Positions 44,083 to 54,714 of a stretch of DNA of 64,000 nucleotides are shown here, one piece after another. A program made the position numbers and the translations under genes. How positions within the stretch are numbered: position 1 is the stretch's first letter; every line of letters begins with the position of its first letter. The DNA is from Spongiibacter pelagi (GTDB taxonomy: Bacteria > Pseudomonadota > Gammaproteobacteria > Pseudomonadales > Spongiibacteraceae), in the NCBI RefSeq assembly GCF_014705705.1, contig NZ_JACXLD010000008.1, positions 1 to 64,000 of the forward strand, given 5' to 3'. The notes beneath the pieces were generated by a model, which saw nothing but the letters and a program-made list of their open reading frames with translations, was not told the origin of the DNA and made no database searches.

Positions 44083-45159
44083 ATGTCTCAAAACGTGATT
44101 GATAACGTCAATGTTGAAGCCCAAGAGGTTTTGGTAACTCCGGCTAATCTTAAAGCGGCTTTGCCAATGAGCGACAAAGCGGAAGCGCTGGTTGCGGCCT
44201 CACGTCAAACCGTACGCGATATTCTCGATGGCAAGGATCACCGCATGTTTGTGGTGGTGGGCCCCTGCTCTATTCACGATGTCGATGCGGCCATGGATTA
44301 CGCCAGCCGTCTGAAAAAGCTGGCCGATGACGTGCAGGACACGCTAGTTATTATTATGCGGGTGTATTTTGAAAAACCTCGCACCACAGTTGGTTGGAAA
44401 GGCCTGATTAACGATCCACATTTGAATGACACCTTCAAAATTGAAGAAGGTCTGCACATCGGTCGCAAACTATTGCTGGATATCTGCGAGCTGGGTCTGC
44501 CTACGTCAACCGAAGCCCTTGATCCGATTTCGCCACAATACCTGCAAGACTTCATTGCCTGGTCAGCGATCGGCGCTCGTACAACCGAGTCGCAAACGCA
44601 CCGCGAAATGGCCAGCGGCTTGTCTTCTGCCGTGGGTTTCAAAAACGGCACCGATGGCAACTTAGAAGTCGCCATTAATGCAATTGGCTCGGCGGTAAAC
44701 CCACACCGTTTTCTAGGCATCAACGGCGAAGGTCAAGTAGCCGTGATTCATACCACTGGCAACCGCTACGCCCACATTGTTTTGCGCGGCGGCAGCAATG
44801 GCCCCAACTACGATTCGGTTCATATCAAGCTGTGTGAGGCCGAGTTGGCCAAGGCCGGCATTCCACTGAATATTATGGTGGATTGCAGTCACGCCAACTC
44901 CAACAAACAACCCGAGCTGCAACCGCTTGTTATAGAAAACGTTACAAATCAAGTAATTGAAGGGAACTCTTCAATTGTTGGGTTAATGATTGAAAGCCAT
45001 ATCAATGCCGGCAATCAGAAGATCCCAGCCGATTTGAGCCAGTTGAAATACGGTGTTTCAGTTACCGATGGCTGTATTGCCTGGGATACCACTGAAACCG
45101 CTCTGCGCACCATGCGCGATAAATTGGTCGATGTATTACCCAAGCGCAACCGCGGTTAA
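44083..45159 (+). CDS. aroG: 3-deoxy-7-phosphoheptulonate (DAHP) synthase, class I
   Basis: A 358-aa enzyme that condenses phosphoenolpyruvate and erythrose 4-phosphate, the first step of the shikimate pathway. Family motifs: VVGPCSIHD, FEKPRTTVGWKGLINDPH, GARTTESQTHRE, KNGTDGNLEVA and VDCSHANSNK (metal His). ATG 44083 has GGAAG upstream. Length and N-terminal extension fit the AroFGH type regulated by an aromatic amino acid; which one (Phe, Tyr or Trp) I cannot tell from sequence, so the gene symbol is approximate. The 149-bp upstream gap holds its promoter, but I see no confident -35/-10 pair. Confidence 0.92.
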   Translation: MSQNVIDNVNVEAQEVLVTPANLKAALPMSDKAEALVAASRQTVRDILDGKDHRMFVVVGPCSIHDVDAAMDYASRLKKLADDVQDTLVIIMRVYFEKPRTTVGWKGLINDPHLNDTFKIEEGLHIGRKLLLDICELGLPTSTEALDPISPQYLQDFIAWSAIGARTTESQTHREMASGLSSAVGFKNGTDGNLEVAINAIGSAVNPHRFLGINGEGQVAVIHTTGNRYAHIVLRGGSNGPNYDSVHIKLCEAELAKAGIPLNIMVDCSHANSNKQPELQPLVIENVTNQVIEGNSSIVGLMIESHINAGNQKIPADLSQLKYGVSVTDGCIAWDTTETALRTMRDKLVDVLPKRNRG

Positions 45160-45160
45160 T

Positions 45161-45889
45161 TCATTCGCTGGTCAGAGCCAGCTCGACAAATAACGGACAG
45201 TGATCCGACAGATTACGCCAAGGCTCCCCTTTCAGGACCTTGGCGTTTTTCACTTCTAGCCCCCGCAAATACATTCTATCCAAGCGCAGCAAAGGGCGAT
45301 TAGCGGGAAAACTGCGCGCCGGCTTGCCGCGCTTTTCGGTAAACGCCTCCCTAAAACCGGCCTTTATAAAGCGCCGCTGCAGGCTCAAATTCCAGTCGTT
45401 AAAGTCACCGGCAATAATAAGTGGCGCATCAGCTGGGATATTTCGCTCAATCACGTCCATCAGCATCTGAAACTGCCGGCGACGCTCCCAGCCCAGCAAG
45501 CCGAAATGCAAGCAAATCAGATAAACGCCATTCTCTATTTCGGTGAGCAATACCCCGCGCTGCGAAGGCGCGATAAGGGAAACATTGTGATTAGATTGGG
45601 AGCAAACATGCCATTTACTGAGAATGGCATTGCCGTGATGGCCATGTTGGTAAATCGCATTGCGACCATAGGCGTAGTGGGGCCACACTTGATCAGCAAG
45701 ATATTCAAACTGACTCTCATCGATCCAGTCGTCTAGCTTTTCGGCATGGCGCTGATTTTCGCCGACCACTTCCTGTAAAAACACCAGATCAGCGTCGACA
45801 TCGCGAATACTGTCGCGAATCTCATTGAGTAGAAAACGACGATTGCGGGCGCAAAATCCCTTATGAACGTTATAGGAAAGAACCCGCAT
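45161..45889 (-). CDS. Endonuclease/exonuclease/phosphatase-family protein (YbhP-like)
   Basis: A 242-aa metal-dependent hydrolase of the EEP fold. Visible active-site elements: SYNVHKG, VFLQEVVGEN (catalytic Glu), GDFNDWN (Asp-Asn) and NLSDHCPLFVEL (Asp-His). No signal peptide. The family includes sphingomyelinase-like, inositol phosphatase and nuclease members; the substrate is unknown. It converges on the DAHP synthase gene with one base between them. Confidence 0.85.
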   Translation of the reverse strand: MRVLSYNVHKGFCARNRRFLLNEIRDSIRDVDADLVFLQEVVGENQRHAEKLDDWIDESQFEYLADQVWPHYAYGRNAIYQHGHHGNAILSKWHVCSQSNHNVSLIAPSQRGVLLTEIENGVYLICLHFGLLGWERRRQFQMLMDVIERNIPADAPLIIAGDFNDWNLSLQRRFIKAGFREAFTEKRGKPARSFPANRPLLRLDRMYLRGLEVKNAKVLKGEPWRNLSDHCPLFVELALTSE

Positions 45890-45919
45890 AGAGCATACCT
45901 CTATTATGACGATTTAACG

Positions 45920-46420
45920 CTAGGCGCTCTCAACCCCGTCATGGGAGCATTTTTTCAGCTTTATACCACTACCGCACCAGCAAGCATCATTTCGCCCCAA
46001 TTTAATCGGCGGCAAAATCTCACCATCGCGATAATACCAAGCGCCGTCAAGTCGGTGGAATCGCGAATTTTCATGCAGTTGGTCTGGCATAGCACTCGCG
46101 CTAGAACCCCCGCCATAAAATGCAAGAAACTCGACCTCGCCATAGTCATCACCCGGCCCACCGGCTTGGGTTTTGAGAATGCGTAAACTGCGCCACTGCC
46201 CCTCTTGGCAACTGGCTTCAAGTGCGGCCAAGGTTTCCGCTTCGCGCCGCTCAGGATGCAAACTATCCAGTAGATATTGAGGGTAATTACGACTAAACGC
46301 CGTGTAGCGAGAACGCATCAAGGCCTCTGCCGAGGGCGCAAGACGCACTCCTTCCACTATCGGCTGGCAGCAATCGCTAAATAAACGCGTGCTGCCGCAG
46401 GCGCAAAGCTGTTCCGACAT
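45920..46420 (-). CDS. YchJ-family protein with N- and C-terminal SEC-C zinc motifs
   Basis: A 166-aa protein. The N-terminal SEC-C-like motif CACGSTRLFSDCC and C-terminal CWCGSGIKLKKCSH probably bind zinc. Between them is the YchJ NTF2-like domain (SAEALMRSRYTAF, YLLDSLHPERR, EVEFLAFY). The molecular role of YchJ is not established. It is one base from the thioesterase stop upstream, so it is probably in the same transcription unit. Confidence 0.9.
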   Translation of the reverse strand: MSEQLCACGSTRLFSDCCQPIVEGVRLAPSAEALMRSRYTAFSRNYPQYLLDSLHPERREAETLAALEASCQEGQWRSLRILKTQAGGPGDDYGEVEFLAFYGGGSSASAMPDQLHENSRFHRLDGAWYYRDGEILPPIKLGRNDACWCGSGIKLKKCSHDGVESA

Positions 46421-46421
46421 A

Positions 46422-46841
46422 CTATGCAGGAATTAGCGCAGGGTCGGTGGGTTGCCAGCCTTCTGGCAGGGGCGAAGAGATTCGAGTTTCGGTATCAAAG
46501 CGCACCAGCACGACGGTACAGGTCGTGACACAGACATTATTCGCAAAAATACGGTGCTGCAGGGTGAAACTTTTGCGCCCCACATCAGAACACCAGGTAT
46601 CCACGACTACTTCGTCTTCAAAGCAAATTTCACGCAAGTAGTCGATTTTCATACTGGCGACGACGTTCCACGGATACTCGCCGTCCTGTCGTACGCGGCG
46701 CGCATAATCCACACGAGCCATATCAAAATACTGTGCGTAGACACTATTGGAAACGTGATTCAGCGGATCAAGATCACTGAAACGAACCTGAATACAAGTA
46801 CGGGTATAGGGTAATTGATACATAGTGAAATCTCTGAGCAT
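46422..46841 (-). CDS. Acyl-CoA thioesterase (4HBT hotdog family)
   Basis: A 139-aa hotdog-fold protein. The 4HBT signature RFSDLDPLNHVSNSVYAQYFDMARVDY holds the catalytic Asp and the central helix. The second half has EDEVVVDTWCSDVGRKSFTLQHRI, the usual strand. Such enzymes hydrolyse acyl-CoA thioesters; the chain length is unknown. Start choice is uncertain: ATG 46841 and ATG 46823 are both in frame with mediocre ribosome sites, and a longer frame to 46913 is unlikely. Confidence 0.88.
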   Translation of the reverse strand: MLRDFTMYQLPYTRTCIQVRFSDLDPLNHVSNSVYAQYFDMARVDYARRVRQDGEYPWNVVASMKIDYLREICFEDEVVVDTWCSDVGRKSFTLQHRIFANNVCVTTCTVVLVRFDTETRISSPLPEGWQPTDPALIPA

Positions 46842-46926
46842 TGATCCGCCAAGGGTATGCAGCGGGCCAGAAAACAGGGAAAAGTGAGCCTGCCAGATGA
46901 CAGGCTCAGGCATAGCTAAAGCAGAT

Positions 46927-47535
46927 TTACTTAAAGTAAGCGTTGTCGGTATTGCTATGGTCGGTCATATCGCGCACACCGCTCAGCTCGGGAATTTGCT
47001 CGAGCAGAGTTTTCTCCACGCCTTCTTTTAGCGTGACATCAGCCATGCCGCAACCCTGGCAACCGCCGCCAAATTTCAAAATAGCGGTTTTGTCTTCGGT
47101 CACCTCGACCAGCGAAACTTCGCCACCATGAGCAGCCAGCGAGGGGTTCACTTCGTTGTAAAGCACATAGTTAATGCGATCTTCAATGGGGCTGTCGTCA
47201 CTCACGCGAGGCAAACGAGCATTGGGCGCTTTAATGGTTAATTGGCCGCCCATGCGATCCTTGGAGTAGTCAATCAGCGCATCTTCCAGAAAAGGCACGC
47301 TGCGACTTTCAAAGTACGCATTAAATTTGGGATAGGCGATCTGCACATCACTGTCATTGCCATCACCTTCGCGGCAGTAGGCAATGCACGTTTCCGCCTT
47401 TGGTGTGCCGGGCTGAGTGATAAACACGCGCACGCCAATGACATCGTCCTGCTTGCCCAGCAGCTCAGCTAAATAATCCTGAGCAGAGTCGGTAATGGTC
47501 ATTTTCACCACGGATGCGGCATTGGATTCGGACAT
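46927..47535 (-). CDS. nfuA: Fe-S cluster biogenesis protein NfuA
   Basis: A 202-aa Fe-S carrier. The N-terminal degenerate A-type domain (residues 12-105) is followed by the Nfu domain with the cluster-binding CQGCGM. It binds [4Fe-4S] at a dimer interface and delivers it to client enzymes. ATG 47535 is chosen since TGAGG lies seven bases upstream; an upstream in-frame start at 47583 has no ribosome site. It is divergent from metH, with about 200 bp between the two starts. Confidence 0.94.
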   Translation of the reverse strand: MSESNAASVVKMTITDSAQDYLAELLGKQDDVIGVRVFITQPGTPKAETCIAYCREGDGNDSDVQIAYPKFNAYFESRSVPFLEDALIDYSKDRMGGQLTIKAPNARLPRVSDDSPIEDRINYVLYNEVNPSLAAHGGEVSLVEVTEDKTAILKFGGGCQGCGMADVTLKEGVEKTLLEQIPELSGVRDMTDHSNTDNAYFK

Positions 47536-47741
47536 AAAAACCTCAGTTCCTGCAGCCCTTGCGTCAAAAGCTTTCGATGCCAAGGGCGGTATCTGGTAGA
47601 ATTTTGCAGTTTACCACGAAGCCTTTTTCGCATCAGCAGAATCATGACTGTTTCGATGCCTCTGAGCGATGCATTGCCATATACACGCGCCCAATTGAGA
47701 TTAGGCACACGTTTTAATTGACCAAAGAGTTTTACCCCTTA

Positions 47742-50700
47742 ATGCAAGATTTACACGCCCGCACCGCACAACTAAAACAAGCCCTTAAAGATCGTATTCT
47801 GGTCATAGACGGTGCCATGGGCAGCCTGATTCAAGGGTACAAGCTTGAAGAAGCCGATTATCGCGGCACGCGCTTTGCCGACTTCGGCACTGACCTGAAA
47901 GGCAATAACGACCTGCTGACCCTGACTCGCCCCGATGTGATTCGAGAAATCCATCAAGCCTACATCGATGCCGGCGCGGATATTATCGAGACCAACACGT
48001 TTAACTCTACGGCGGTTTCGCAAGACGATTACACGCTGGGTGAGTTGGCGGAAGAACTCAATATCGCCGGCGCAAAATTAGCGCGGGAAGTGGCGGACGC
48101 TGCCACCGCAGCGAATCCGAACAAGCCCCGCTTTGTCGCTGGTGTCATCGGCCCCACGCCCCGCACTGCGTCGATCTCTCCAGATGTAAACGACCCCGGC
48201 GCGCGCAATATTAACTTCGATCAACTGGTTGCCGACTACACGGTGGCGGTTCGCGGTCTTGTTGCTGGCGGCGCCGACCTTCTTATGATCGAAACCATTT
48301 TCGACAGCCTCAATGCCAAGGCGGCCATTTACGCGGTTCTGCAATACTTTGAAGATGAAGGTATTGAATTGCCGATTATGATTTCGGTGACCTTCCCCGA
48401 TGTGTCTGGCCGCACCCTCTCCGGCCAAACTCCGACCGCGTTCTGGAACACCATCGCCCACGCCAAACCACTAATGGTGGGCAGTAACTGCGGACGCCGT
48501 TTTAAAGAGATTCGCCCCTTTGTTGAAGAATTGGCCGAGGCCTCAAATTGCTTCTTTGGCGGCCACTTCAATGCCGGCCTGCCCAATGAATTTGGCGAAT
48601 ACGACGAAACCCCAGAGGATATGCACGACGAGCTAAAGGATTTTGCGAATCGTGGCTACCTCAATTTTATTGGCGGCTGCTGTGGCACAACCCCTGCCCA
48701 CATTAAAGCCATAGCCGATGCGGTTGACGGCATTGCGCCACGCCAACTGGAAGCTCGCGAGCCCGCCTGCCGCCTGTCGGGACTGGAACCCTTTGTTATT
48801 GACCAAGACAGCCTGTTTGTAAACGTCGGCGAACGCTGCAACGTCACCGGTTCGGCGATTTTCAAACGCCTGATTTTGGAAAATAACTACGACGAAGCCC
48901 TCTCCGTTGCTCGCCAACAGGTGGAAAACGGCGCCCAGATTATCGACATCAATATGGACGAGGGGATGCTCGATGCAGAGAAGGCCATTGTGACCTTCCT
49001 TAATCTGATTGCGTCTGAGCCAGATATTTCCAAAGTGCCGATCATGGTCGACTCGTCTAAATGGGATGTCATTGTTGCCGGTCTGAAATGTATTCAGGGC
49101 AAGGCGGTGGTGAACTCCATCTCGTTGAAAGAAGGCGAAGAACTATTTATCAAACACGCGCGCCAGTGCATGAAATTTGGCGCCGCCGTGGTGGTCATGG
49201 CCTTTGATGAAACCGGACAGGCCGACACCTTCGAACGCAAGGCGGAAATCTGCAAACGCTCCTACGACGTACTGGTCAACAAAGTCGGCTTCCCCGCTGA
49301 AGATATTATTTTCGACCCCAATATTTTCGCGGTGGCCACCGGTATTGATGAGCACAACAATTACGCGGTGGACTTTATCGAAGCCACCCGTTACATCCGC
49401 GAAAATCTGCCTTACGCCATGGTGTCTGGCGGCGTATCCAATGTGTCGTTTTCTTTCCGGGGCAATAACCCGGTTCGCGAGGCGATTCACTCGGTATTCC
49501 TGTACCACGCCATTAAAGCCGGTATGAATATGGGTATCGTCAACGCTGGGCAACTGGCGATTTATGACGACCTCCCCAATGAACTGCGCGACGGTGTGGA
49601 AGATGTCATTCTTAACCGCCGTGACGATGCCACTGAACGCCTGCTGGAACTGGCGGAAAAATACCGGGGCGATGGTAAAGGTAGCGCCCAGCAGGAAGAT
49701 TTAAGCTGGCGCGAACTGCCCGTTGCCAAGCGCATTGAGCACGCGCTGGTTAAAGGCATTTCCACGTATATTGAAGAAGACGCCGAAGCGGCCAGACTGG
49801 AAGCCAGCAAGCCCATCGACGTCATTGAAGGCGCATTGATGGACGGCATGAATGTGGTCGGCGACTTATTCGGCGACGGCAAAATGTTCCTGCCTCAGGT
49901 GGTGAAATCGGCCCGCGTCATGAAACAAGCGGTGGCCTATCTCAACCCCTTTATTGAAGCCGGAAAAGATGCCGATGCCAAAACCAATGGCAAGGTCTTG
50001 ATGGCCACGGTAAAAGGCGATGTGCACGATATCGGCAAAAACATTGTCGGCGTAGTTTTGCAGTGTAATAACTTCGAGGTGATCGACCTCGGCGTTATGG
50101 TGCCCTGCGAGAAAATTTTGGAAACCGCCAAAGCGGAAAATGTCGATATTATCGGCCTCAGCGGTTTGATCACCCCCTCGCTGGACGAGATGGTGCATGT
50201 CGCCAGTGAAATGCAGCGCCAAGGTTTTGATATTCCGCTGATGATTGGTGGCGCGACCACCTCTAAAGCGCATACCGCCGTTAAAATTGAGCCTAAATAC
50301 AAAAACGATGCCACGGTTTACGTACCCGATGCCTCGCGCTCGGTCGCTGTAGCCAGCTCGCTGATTAGCAAAGACCTGAAAGCGGACTTCGTTGCCCAGC
50401 GCCGCGATGAATACAATCGAGTGCGAGAGCGCCGTGCTAATGCCGGAGCCAAAACCCGCTTGCTGGATTACAGTCAGGCTTGCGAGCAAGGGTTTGATTT
50501 TGATTGGAATGGCTATACCCCGCCTAAACCGGCCTTCCTCGGCACCAAAACGCTTGAAGATTACCCGCTAGAAACGCTGCGTGAAACTATCGACTGGACT
50601 CCGTTCTTTATCTCTTGGGGACTGGCCGGCAAATACCCGAAAATTCTCGACGATGAGAAAGTCGGAGAAGCTGCGCGCAATCTCTTCGATGACGCCCAGA

Positions 50701-51437
50701 AAATGCTGGATAAACTAATCGCCGACAAACGCCTCAAAGCCAACGCGGTGTTCGGTTTCTGGAAAGCAGAACGCCGTGGCAGCGATGATATTCAACTGAG
50801 TGACGAAAAGGGTAATGATCTTGCCGTTCTCCATCATCTGCGCCAGCAGGCACAAAAAACCGATGGCAAAGCTCAAATGAGTCTCGCCGACTATGTCGCG
50901 CCAGAAGGTAGCGGCATTGACGATTATGTTGGCGGCTTTGCGGTTACCGCCGGCATGGGTGCAGAAGAAATTGCCAAGGAATACGAACAAGCCAACGACG
51001 ATTACAGTTCCATTATGGTGAAAGCACTGGCAGACCGACTGGCCGAATCCTTTGCTGAGCACCTGCACCTGCGAGTGCGTAAAGAATTCTGGGGCTACGC
51101 GCCAGAAGAAAGCCTCGATAACGAAGCCCTGATTAAAGAGCAGTACAGTGGCATCCGCCCTGCTCCCGGCTATCCCGCCTGCCCGGATCATAGCGAAAAA
51201 CCCACGCTGTTCTCGCTGTTAAATGCCACCGCAGAGACCGGCATTAGCCTGACTGAGCACTTGGCGATGTACCCGGCGGCGTCGGTTAGCGGCTTCTACT
51301 ACAGCCACCCGCAATCCCGTTATTTTGCCGTTGGCCGCATAGGCAAAGACCAAGTTGCCGATATTGCCAAACGCAAGGGTATGGAAATGGCAACCATGGA
51401 GCGCTGGCTGTCTCCTATTCTGGACTATGATCCCTAG
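47742..51437 (+). CDS. metH: Cobalamin-dependent methionine synthase
   Basis: About 1231 aa. Module order: homocysteine-binding domain with Zn ligands Cys250 (SNCG) and Cys313-Cys314 (GGCCGT); methyltetrahydrofolate-binding TIM barrel ([12 protein letters not shown] to AIYDDLP); helical cap and B12 domain with base-off ligand His762 in DVHDIGKN; C-terminal AdoMet reactivation domain ([12 protein letters not shown]). All modules are complete. It transfers methyl from methyl-THF to homocysteine. I prefer ATG 47742 over TTG 47718 because it gives the N-terminal length seen in E. coli; neither has a strong Shine-Dalgarno sequence. I see no cobalamin or SAM riboswitch in the upstream region. Confidence 0.97.
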   Translation: MQDLHARTAQLKQALKDRILVIDGAMGSLIQGYKLEEADYRGTRFADFGTDLKGNNDLLTLTRPDVIREIHQAYIDAGADIIETNTFNSTAVSQDDYTLGELAEELNIAGAKLAREVADAATAANPNKPRFVAGVIGPTPRTASISPDVNDPGARNINFDQLVADYTVAVRGLVAGGADLLMIETIFDSLNAKAAIYAVLQYFEDEGIELPIMISVTFPDVSGRTLSGQTPTAFWNTIAHAKPLMVGSNCGRRFKEIRPFVEELAEASNCFFGGHFNAGLPNEFGEYDETPEDMHDELKDFANRGYLNFIGGCCGTTPAHIKAIADAVDGIAPRQLEAREPACRLSGLEPFVIDQDSLFVNVGERCNVTGSAIFKRLILENNYDEALSVARQQVENGAQIIDINMDEGMLDAEKAIVTFLNLIASEPDISKVPIMVDSSKWDVIVAGLKCIQGKAVVNSISLKEGEELFIKHARQCMKFGAAVVVMAFDETGQADTFERKAEICKRSYDVLVNKVGFPAEDIIFDPNIFAVATGIDEHNNYAVDFIEATRYIRENLPYAMVSGGVSNVSFSFRGNNPVREAIHSVFLYHAIKAGMNMGIVNAGQLAIYDDLPNELRDGVEDVILNRRDDATERLLELAEKYRGDGKGSAQQEDLSWRELPVAKRIEHALVKGISTYIEEDAEAARLEASKPIDVIEGALMDGMNVVGDLFGDGKMFLPQVVKSARVMKQAVAYLNPFIEAGKDADAKTNGKVLMATVKGDVHDIGKNIVGVVLQCNNFEVIDLGVMVPCEKILETAKAENVDIIGLSGLITPSLDEMVHVASEMQRQGFDIPLMIGGATTSKAHTAVKIEPKYKNDATVYVPDASRSVAVASSLISKDLKADFVAQRRDEYNRVRERRANAGAKTRLLDYSQACEQGFDFDWNGYTPPKPAFLGTKTLEDYPLETLRETIDWTPFFISWGLAGKYPKILDDEKVGEAARNLFDDAQKMLDKLIADKRLKANAVFGFWKAERRGSDDIQLSDEKGNDLAVLHHLRQQAQKTDGKAQMSLADYVAPEGSGIDDYVGGFAVTAGMGAEEIAKEYEQANDDYSSIMVKALADRLAESFAEHLHLRVRKEFWGYAPEESLDNEALIKEQYSGIRPAPGYPACPDHSEKPTLFSLLNATAETGISLTEHLAMYPAASVSGFYYSHPQSRYFAVGRIGKDQVADIAKRKGMEMATMERWLSPILDYDP

Positions 51438-51512
51438 CGCTTAACGAAAAACAGCGAGAACTCGCTTTAGGAGCAGGCCTGCGTTGTGCAGGTCTACTCG
51501 AAAGCTGATAGA

Positions 51513-51560
51513 CAAGGCTATTTATAAACCAGACTATTTATAAATAAGCCTTTTTATAAA
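51513..51560 (+). repeat. Three tandem 16-bp iterons
   Basis: Three 16-bp units, each ending in TTTATAAA (51521-51528, 51537-51544, 51553-51560), stand head to tail, and a partial fourth (TAAGACTAGG) follows. The unit pattern is roughly nnAGnCTnTTTATAAA. They occupy the region just upstream of the ribosome site of the DUF2970 gene (ATG 51584), where they may serve as a promoter or operator array. The remaining ~75 bp back to metH hold a short AGCGAG/CTCGCT inverted repeat and no clear terminator. Confidence 0.75.
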
Positions 51561-51583
51561 TAAGACTAGGAAAAGGACAAAGC

Positions 51584-51835
51584 ATGAACCAAGAACAAAA
51601 AAAAGATAGTGAATCCCAGACAGAACTAGAAAATAACACTGAAAAAACCGGCGCGCTGGCCACCGTGTTTAATGTTCTTTCCGCCGCTTTTGGGGTGCGC
51701 AGCAGCAAGCGCCGAGGTCAGGATTTTACCCAAGGTAAATTCCACACTTTCGCCATTACCGCGATTGGCTTTGTGATTATTTTTATCTTTACCGTATTTA
51801 GCGTCGTTAAATTCGTATTGAGTCAGGCCAGTTAA
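51584..51835 (+). CDS. DUF2970 small membrane protein
   Basis: An 83-aa protein: a charged N-terminus (residues 1-22), the DUF2970 core VFNVLSAAFGVRSSKRRGQDFTQGKFHTF, and a single C-terminal transmembrane helix (residues ~56-78, AITAIGFVIIFIFTVFSVVKFVL). The function of the family is unknown. AGGAAAAGGA precedes the ATG. It follows metH and is preceded by a 16-bp iteron array. It converges on the SLC13 permease gene with a 9-bp gap. Confidence 0.8.
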   Translation: MNQEQKKDSESQTELENNTEKTGALATVFNVLSAAFGVRSSKRRGQDFTQGKFHTFAITAIGFVIIFIFTVFSVVKFVLSQAS

Positions 51836-51844
51836 CTCAAACGG

Positions 51845-53617
51845 CTAAAAAGGCCAAACCAGCGGCGTTATCAATACCGTTAACACACCCACTATCGCCG
51901 TTAACGGCAGGCCGATTTTCATAAAATCGGAAAACCGGTAATCACCGGGGCCATAAACCATCAGGTTAGTCTGGTAGCCAATCGGCGTAGCAAAGCAAGC
52001 CGATGCCGCCATCATCAAGGTCACCGCAAAAGGCGTAAAATCCACACCCAATTGCTGGCTCGCAGCCAAAGCGATAGGAAATACAATCACCGCTGCCGCC
52101 AAATTCGAAATCACCGCAGAGAATAGCGTAGTCACCAAAAAGATCGCCGCCAAGCTGGCATAGGGCGAACTTGCCGCCGAGCCCACCAACCAATGCGCTA
52201 ACTCGTCGGCCGCCCCAGAACTCTGCAATGCCGAGCCCAAGGCAATGGAAGTGGCGATTACAATTAAGACCTGCCAATCCACACTGCTGCGTGCGTCATT
52301 AGCGCGAATACAGCCACTGAGCACCATAAAACCCGCAGCCAAAAATGCGGCTTTAAGCATACTCAAAAAGCCAAAAGCGACGGCAAATACCATACCCAAC
52401 ATAATAAGTGCGGCGCGCAAGCGGTGTTCATGACGAACGGGACGGGAGTTTTCGATTTCGCTAACCAGCAGAAAATCACGGGAATAGCGCTGCTTATTTA
52501 GAAAATCTTCGTGGGTCTCCAGCAATAAGGTATCGCCCGGCTCTAACTCAATATCACCGATTTTGGATTTGATGTGCTGACCATTGCGCGAGACAGCAAT
52601 AACCGCCGCTGAATAGGATTTGCGAAAGCCCATCTCGCGAATATTTTGCCCAAGGTAGGGAAAGTTGGTGGAGATAACCACCTCGACCAAACAACGCTCA
52701 TGATTGCTGCGACCAAGTTTAAAGGCCTGATCCTCGGCCAAACGCAGGCCGTGAATGTTTTTCACATCCACTACCGAGCGCACATCTCCGGCAAACACCA
52801 AGCGGTCTCCGGCGGCCAAAATTTCGGTAGGCCGCACCGCCGTTAATATTCGATCACCGCGCACAATTTCCACTAGGAACATGCCGGGCAATTGACGCAG
52901 CCCGGCACTTTCAATGCTTTGCCCAATAACGGCGGAGTTGGCATCAACCAGCATTTCCACAATGTACTGTCGGGTATCTTCAAAGCGGTCGCCCTTGCTC
53001 ATTTTGTTAGGCAACAAGCGTGGCGCCAATAACACGGTAAAAGCCAGTACCGCTAACACACAGGGAACGCCTACCCAGGCAAGGTCAAACATCGCCAATC
53101 CGGCACCGGCCTGTTGATCGACCAACATGCCGTTAATCACTAGGTTAGTACTGGTGCCTACAAGTGTACAGGTACCGCCGATAATGGCGGCATAACTCAG
53201 GGGAATCATTAACTGTGAAACAGGTAGATTATTGCGCTTGGCCCAGTCGCGCACGGCCGGCACCAACATTGCCACAACCGGGGTGTTATTCAGCACGCTA
53301 CTAAACAAGGCCACCGGCGTCATCAGCCGCAATTGCGCACCACGCACGGTACTGGGTCGCCCCAATATCCGGCTGGAAATCCAGCTAACGACCCCGGTTT
53401 CAGACAGGGCGCGGGCGACAATAAATAGCACTGCCACCGTGACCATGCCCTCATTACTCATTCCGGCCAGTGCCTGTTGCGGGCTTAATACATTGGCAAG
53501 CAACAGCACCACCACGCCAGCACACAGAATTAAATCTGGCGGACGGCGACTAAACATCAAGCCCAGCAAGCAGCCGGCAATAACGAATAAGGTAATCCAA
53601 GCGTCTAGTGTGAGCAT
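51845..53617 (-). CDS. SLC13-family permease with two RCK-C (TrkA-C) domains
   Basis: A 590-aa inner-membrane protein. N-terminal transport half (residues 1-185) with the SLC13/DASS signature VVAMLVPAVRDWAKRNNLPVS and SYAAIIGGTCTLVGTSTNLVI; a central cytosolic pair of TrkA-C-like modules (about 205-370: DANSAVIGQSIESAGLRQLPG and IGDIELEPGDTLLLE); then the C-terminal transport half with NAVISNLAAA-type motif SAVISNLAAAVIVFPIA and ATPIGYQTNLMVYGPG. Family members carry sulfate, dicarboxylates or other anions; the substrate is not readable. Its stop is convergent with the DUF2970 gene. Confidence 0.9.
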   Translation of the reverse strand: MLTLDAWITLFVIAGCLLGLMFSRRPPDLILCAGVVVLLLANVLSPQQALAGMSNEGMVTVAVLFIVARALSETGVVSWISSRILGRPSTVRGAQLRLMTPVALFSSVLNNTPVVAMLVPAVRDWAKRNNLPVSQLMIPLSYAAIIGGTCTLVGTSTNLVINGMLVDQQAGAGLAMFDLAWVGVPCVLAVLAFTVLLAPRLLPNKMSKGDRFEDTRQYIVEMLVDANSAVIGQSIESAGLRQLPGMFLVEIVRGDRILTAVRPTEILAAGDRLVFAGDVRSVVDVKNIHGLRLAEDQAFKLGRSNHERCLVEVVISTNFPYLGQNIREMGFRKSYSAAVIAVSRNGQHIKSKIGDIELEPGDTLLLETHEDFLNKQRYSRDFLLVSEIENSRPVRHEHRLRAALIMLGMVFAVAFGFLSMLKAAFLAAGFMVLSGCIRANDARSSVDWQVLIVIATSIALGSALQSSGAADELAHWLVGSAASSPYASLAAIFLVTTLFSAVISNLAAAVIVFPIALAASQQLGVDFTPFAVTLMMAASACFATPIGYQTNLMVYGPGDYRFSDFMKIGLPLTAIVGVLTVLITPLVWPF

Positions 53618-53623
53618 GGCAAT

Positions 53624-54595
53624 CTAGGCAGCCAGTTCCCGGTAAAAGCGATCAAAACGCTCGACAAAATTGGCCAACTGCTCGCCCGGCAAATCGTTGA
53701 TACCGGCCGCCGCCGCACGACCACCGCCGGTGGGGAACTGACGGCAAAACTCGTCGGCCCCAACTTTATTCGACAGTGGCGCGCGAATGCTGATTAAGAA
53801 ATTGCCATTGGCTTTTTCCGTTAGCACCGCGTGAGCACGATCTGGGCTGCCATTGGCCAAATCATTGCTGTAAACCCCACTCACCCTTCTCGCCCATGCC
53901 TCATTCGGCAGGATAAATACCGCTGAGGTTTCATTTTGATGGAGAGCCTGCAAGGCGGCAGCAGAGCCCATATCCGCCTCATACCCCTGCTCTAGCTGCG
54001 AGAAAACACCCGCGCCATCGGCAATAAAGTCCAGCGGATTGTTATAGGAAAGCAGACGCTTAAAAAGCGCATCGGGTTTGAAATGAAGATCGTCTAAATC
54101 GGCGCCATAGCCGTTGTAGTTAAGATAGATGCCCAGCTTTTCGAGGGATTCCAACTCGGCTTCAGATAATGAAAGCGACTTGGCCACGGTAAACGCGCTC
54201 TGGCGTAAATTATCGCCAAACGCCCCGACCACCGCCCACGCGGCAAACGCACCTTGCAAATGACCATTGACCAATAAGCTGGTGCAAACATCGGCGGCGG
54301 TATTAATTCGAGTCGTTAGTTTAGGGTGATCAGGAATATCGCCAGCGAAATGATGATCGACATAAAACACTTCGGCTCCAGCCGCCAATGCCGACTCAAG
54401 ACCGCTACGATTTTTATCGAGCGAGACATCTAAGACCGTGAGTTGATCACCCGCTTGTGCCTGTACACGGTTAAGCAAGTCGATATCCCGTTTAACGCCG
54501 GTCACTAATTGACTGTCGCAGGGCTGCGCCAGTCGTAATTGCAATAGCGCACAAATGCCGTCGGCATCACCGTTAAACACATCGATAAAATTCAT
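53624..54595 (-). CDS. DHH-family phosphoesterase
   Basis: A 323-aa protein. The N-terminal DHH domain starts with the DxD-like FNGDADGIC (Asp10, Asp12) and contains the name-giving VDHHFAG (Asp80-His81-His82). The C-terminal DHHA1 domain ends with the RNA/substrate-binding glycine motif FPTGGGRAAAAGI. Such proteins hydrolyse short oligonucleotides, pAp or cyclic dinucleotide products, and are Mn-dependent. The exact substrate is uncertain. It ends 6 bp before the SLC13 permease start and is probably co-transcribed with it. A palindrome and TATAAT lie upstream. Confidence 0.85.
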   Translation of the reverse strand: MNFIDVFNGDADGICALLQLRLAQPCDSQLVTGVKRDIDLLNRVQAQAGDQLTVLDVSLDKNRSGLESALAAGAEVFYVDHHFAGDIPDHPKLTTRINTAADVCTSLLVNGHLQGAFAAWAVVGAFGDNLRQSAFTVAKSLSLSEAELESLEKLGIYLNYNGYGADLDDLHFKPDALFKRLLSYNNPLDFIADGAGVFSQLEQGYEADMGSAAALQALHQNETSAVFILPNEAWARRVSGVYSNDLANGSPDRAHAVLTEKANGNFLISIRAPLSNKVGADEFCRQFPTGGGRAAAAGINDLPGEQLANFVERFDRFYRELAA

Positions 54596-54714
54596 CTTGC
54601 TCTCTATCTAATAAAAATCAATCTAACCAAGGCCAAAATAAGCCGAGGCTTAGCTGCTACCCGCAGTGTAATCAGATACTAGAGCGAAGTCTTTAACAAG
54701 TAAAACGGGAGATT

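Noticed and set aside
47536-47741. Cobalamin or SAM riboswitch upstream of metH
   Set aside because: I could not find a B12-box-like motif or a SAM-type P1-P4 layout in this gap.
49866-50489. 207-aa open frame antisense to metH
   Set aside because: It is a shadow of the B12-binding domain coding sequence.
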